Shown: positions 5,407 to 5,612 of the stretch, piece after piece
How the letters are laid out: each line of letters opens with the position of its first letter
Position numbering within the stretch: the first letter of the stretch is position 1
Assembly (NCBI GenBank): GCA_035691065.1
Contig: DASSJT010000213.1
Coordinates: forward strand, 1-5,612
Origin: DASSJT01 sp035691065
Lineage (GTDB): Bacteria; Actinomycetota; Actinomycetes; Actinomycetales; Dermatophilaceae
Length of the DNA stretch: 5,612 nt
Reading direction: 5' to 3'
The notes under the pieces: generated by a model
Told to the model about the DNA's origin: nothing
The model's input: the letters and a program-made list of their open reading frames with translations, nothing else
Database searches by the model: none
Translations under genes and position numbers: made by a program

Positions 5407-5576
5407 CGCACACCGCATCGAATCTGGTTGATGCTGACGAAGGTTCGGTCGCGAGGTGAAGGTTCAGGTTTCAGCACGCCACGAACTGCCCACCGGGGCA
5501 AGGATTCCGAGCGCCGAGTCGCCGAGAACGGGCCCGGACGGGCGTGACCAGACGGCTACGACAGAGGAGGGGGCCG
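5407..5576. other. Non-coding gap downstream of the membrane protein gene
   Basis: I see no supported gene in these 170 bases. They contain two copies of gaaggttc (5439-5446 and 5458-5465, 19 bp apart) and a small hairpin with tgccc at 5487-5491 pairing to gggca at 5496-5500. They also contain two copies of gccgag (5513-5518 and 5521-5526). No convincing terminator follows the membrane gene stop, and I could not match the stretch to a riboswitch class I know. It may be the leader or promoter region of the gene that starts near 5577. Confidence 0.45.
5564..5570 (+). promoter_or_regulatory. Ribosome-binding site of the edge gene
   Basis: GAGGAGG at 5564-5570 ends six bases before GTG 5577, the ideal spacing for a Shine-Dalgarno site. 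It is one of only two strong sites in the window, the other being that of scoB. Its 3' half also lies in a GC-rich stem (5569-5577 pairing with 5590-5598). Confidence 0.5.
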
Positions 5577-5598
5577 GTGGCGTTGGCCCCCGGCCCCC
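5569..5598 (+). other. GC-rich hairpin over the start of the edge gene
   Basis: gggggccgg (5569-5577) is the exact reverse complement of ccggccccc (5590-5598), a 9-bp stem with a 12-nt loop. An alternative pairing is 5569-5575 with 5585-5591. It would sequester the end of the Shine-Dalgarno site and the GTG. No T run follows it in the window, so a terminator is less likely than a structured translation start, but either is possible. Confidence 0.45.
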
Positions 5599-5612
5599 GC
5601 AGCGTGGCTAGC
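5577..5612 (+). CDS. Possible start of a further gene (first 12 codons, cut by window edge)
   Basis: From GTG 5577 the frame is open for twelve codons to the window edge (MALAPGPRSVAS). The call rests on the strong Shine-Dalgarno site at ideal spacing, not on the peptide, which is too short to identify. TTG 5583 in the same frame is an alternative start. It would be co-directional with the membrane protein gene, 170 bp downstream. Confidence 0.4.
   Translation, partial: MALAPGPRSVAS

Noticed and set aside
3219..5459. A 746-codon open frame on the + strand, longer than the membrane protein gene it overlaps
   Set aside because: Its product is Arg/Gly/Pro-rich with no hydrophobic segments or known motifs. 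The overlapping frame gives regular TM segments with a consistent charge distribution. Long shadow frames are normal at this GC content.

Overview
The window is very GC-rich, uses GTG starts, has genes that appear to start without Shine-Dalgarno sites, and encodes proteins with actinobacterial relatives (a TIGR03089-type protein and a ScoAB-type CoA-transferase). This suggests a high-GC actinomycete. Micrococcales, perhaps Intrasporangiaceae, is my guess from protein style only. No mobile element, integrase, tRNA, rRNA or CRISPR array was seen.

Layout, left to right. (1) Positions 2-733, + strand: the C-terminal 243 residues of a protein built of about 50-residue FG-GAP/VCBS-type repeats, probably the tail of a secreted or surface protein. 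(2) Positions 734-885: a convergent intergenic gap with short tandem repeats and a strong 14-bp hairpin that could terminate transcription from both sides. (3) Positions 886-2404, - strand: scoA and scoB, the two subunits of a succinyl-CoA:3-oxoacid CoA-transferase. They are separated by one base and appear translationally coupled. (4) Positions 2520-3233, - strand: a TIGR03089-type protein that looks like part of an adenylate-forming enzyme without its ATP-binding motifs. (5) Positions 3268-5406, + strand, divergent from (4) across only 34 bp: a roughly 14-TM membrane protein with a GT-C-glycosyltransferase-like layout and a C-terminal extracytoplasmic domain. (6) Positions 5407-5612: a 170-bp gap with no gene seen, then a good ribosome-binding site and the first 12 codons of a possible further + strand gene.

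How the genes relate. scoAB is a self-contained metabolic operon for activating acetoacetate or releasing it from CoA. No neighbouring ketone-body or butanoate gene is visible to fix its direction. The divergent pair (TIGR03089-type protein and membrane protein) may belong to a cell-envelope polysaccharide locus; this is inference from family habits, not proof. Three genes (scoA, the TIGR03089-type gene and the membrane protein) lack convincing Shine-Dalgarno sites and carry a TANNNT box 6 to 8 nt before the start codon, the layout of leaderless actinobacterial transcripts. I see no clear evidence of an undescribed multi-gene system. The best leads are the uncharacterised membrane protein, the compact divergent promoter and the non-catalytic-looking adenylation homologue.
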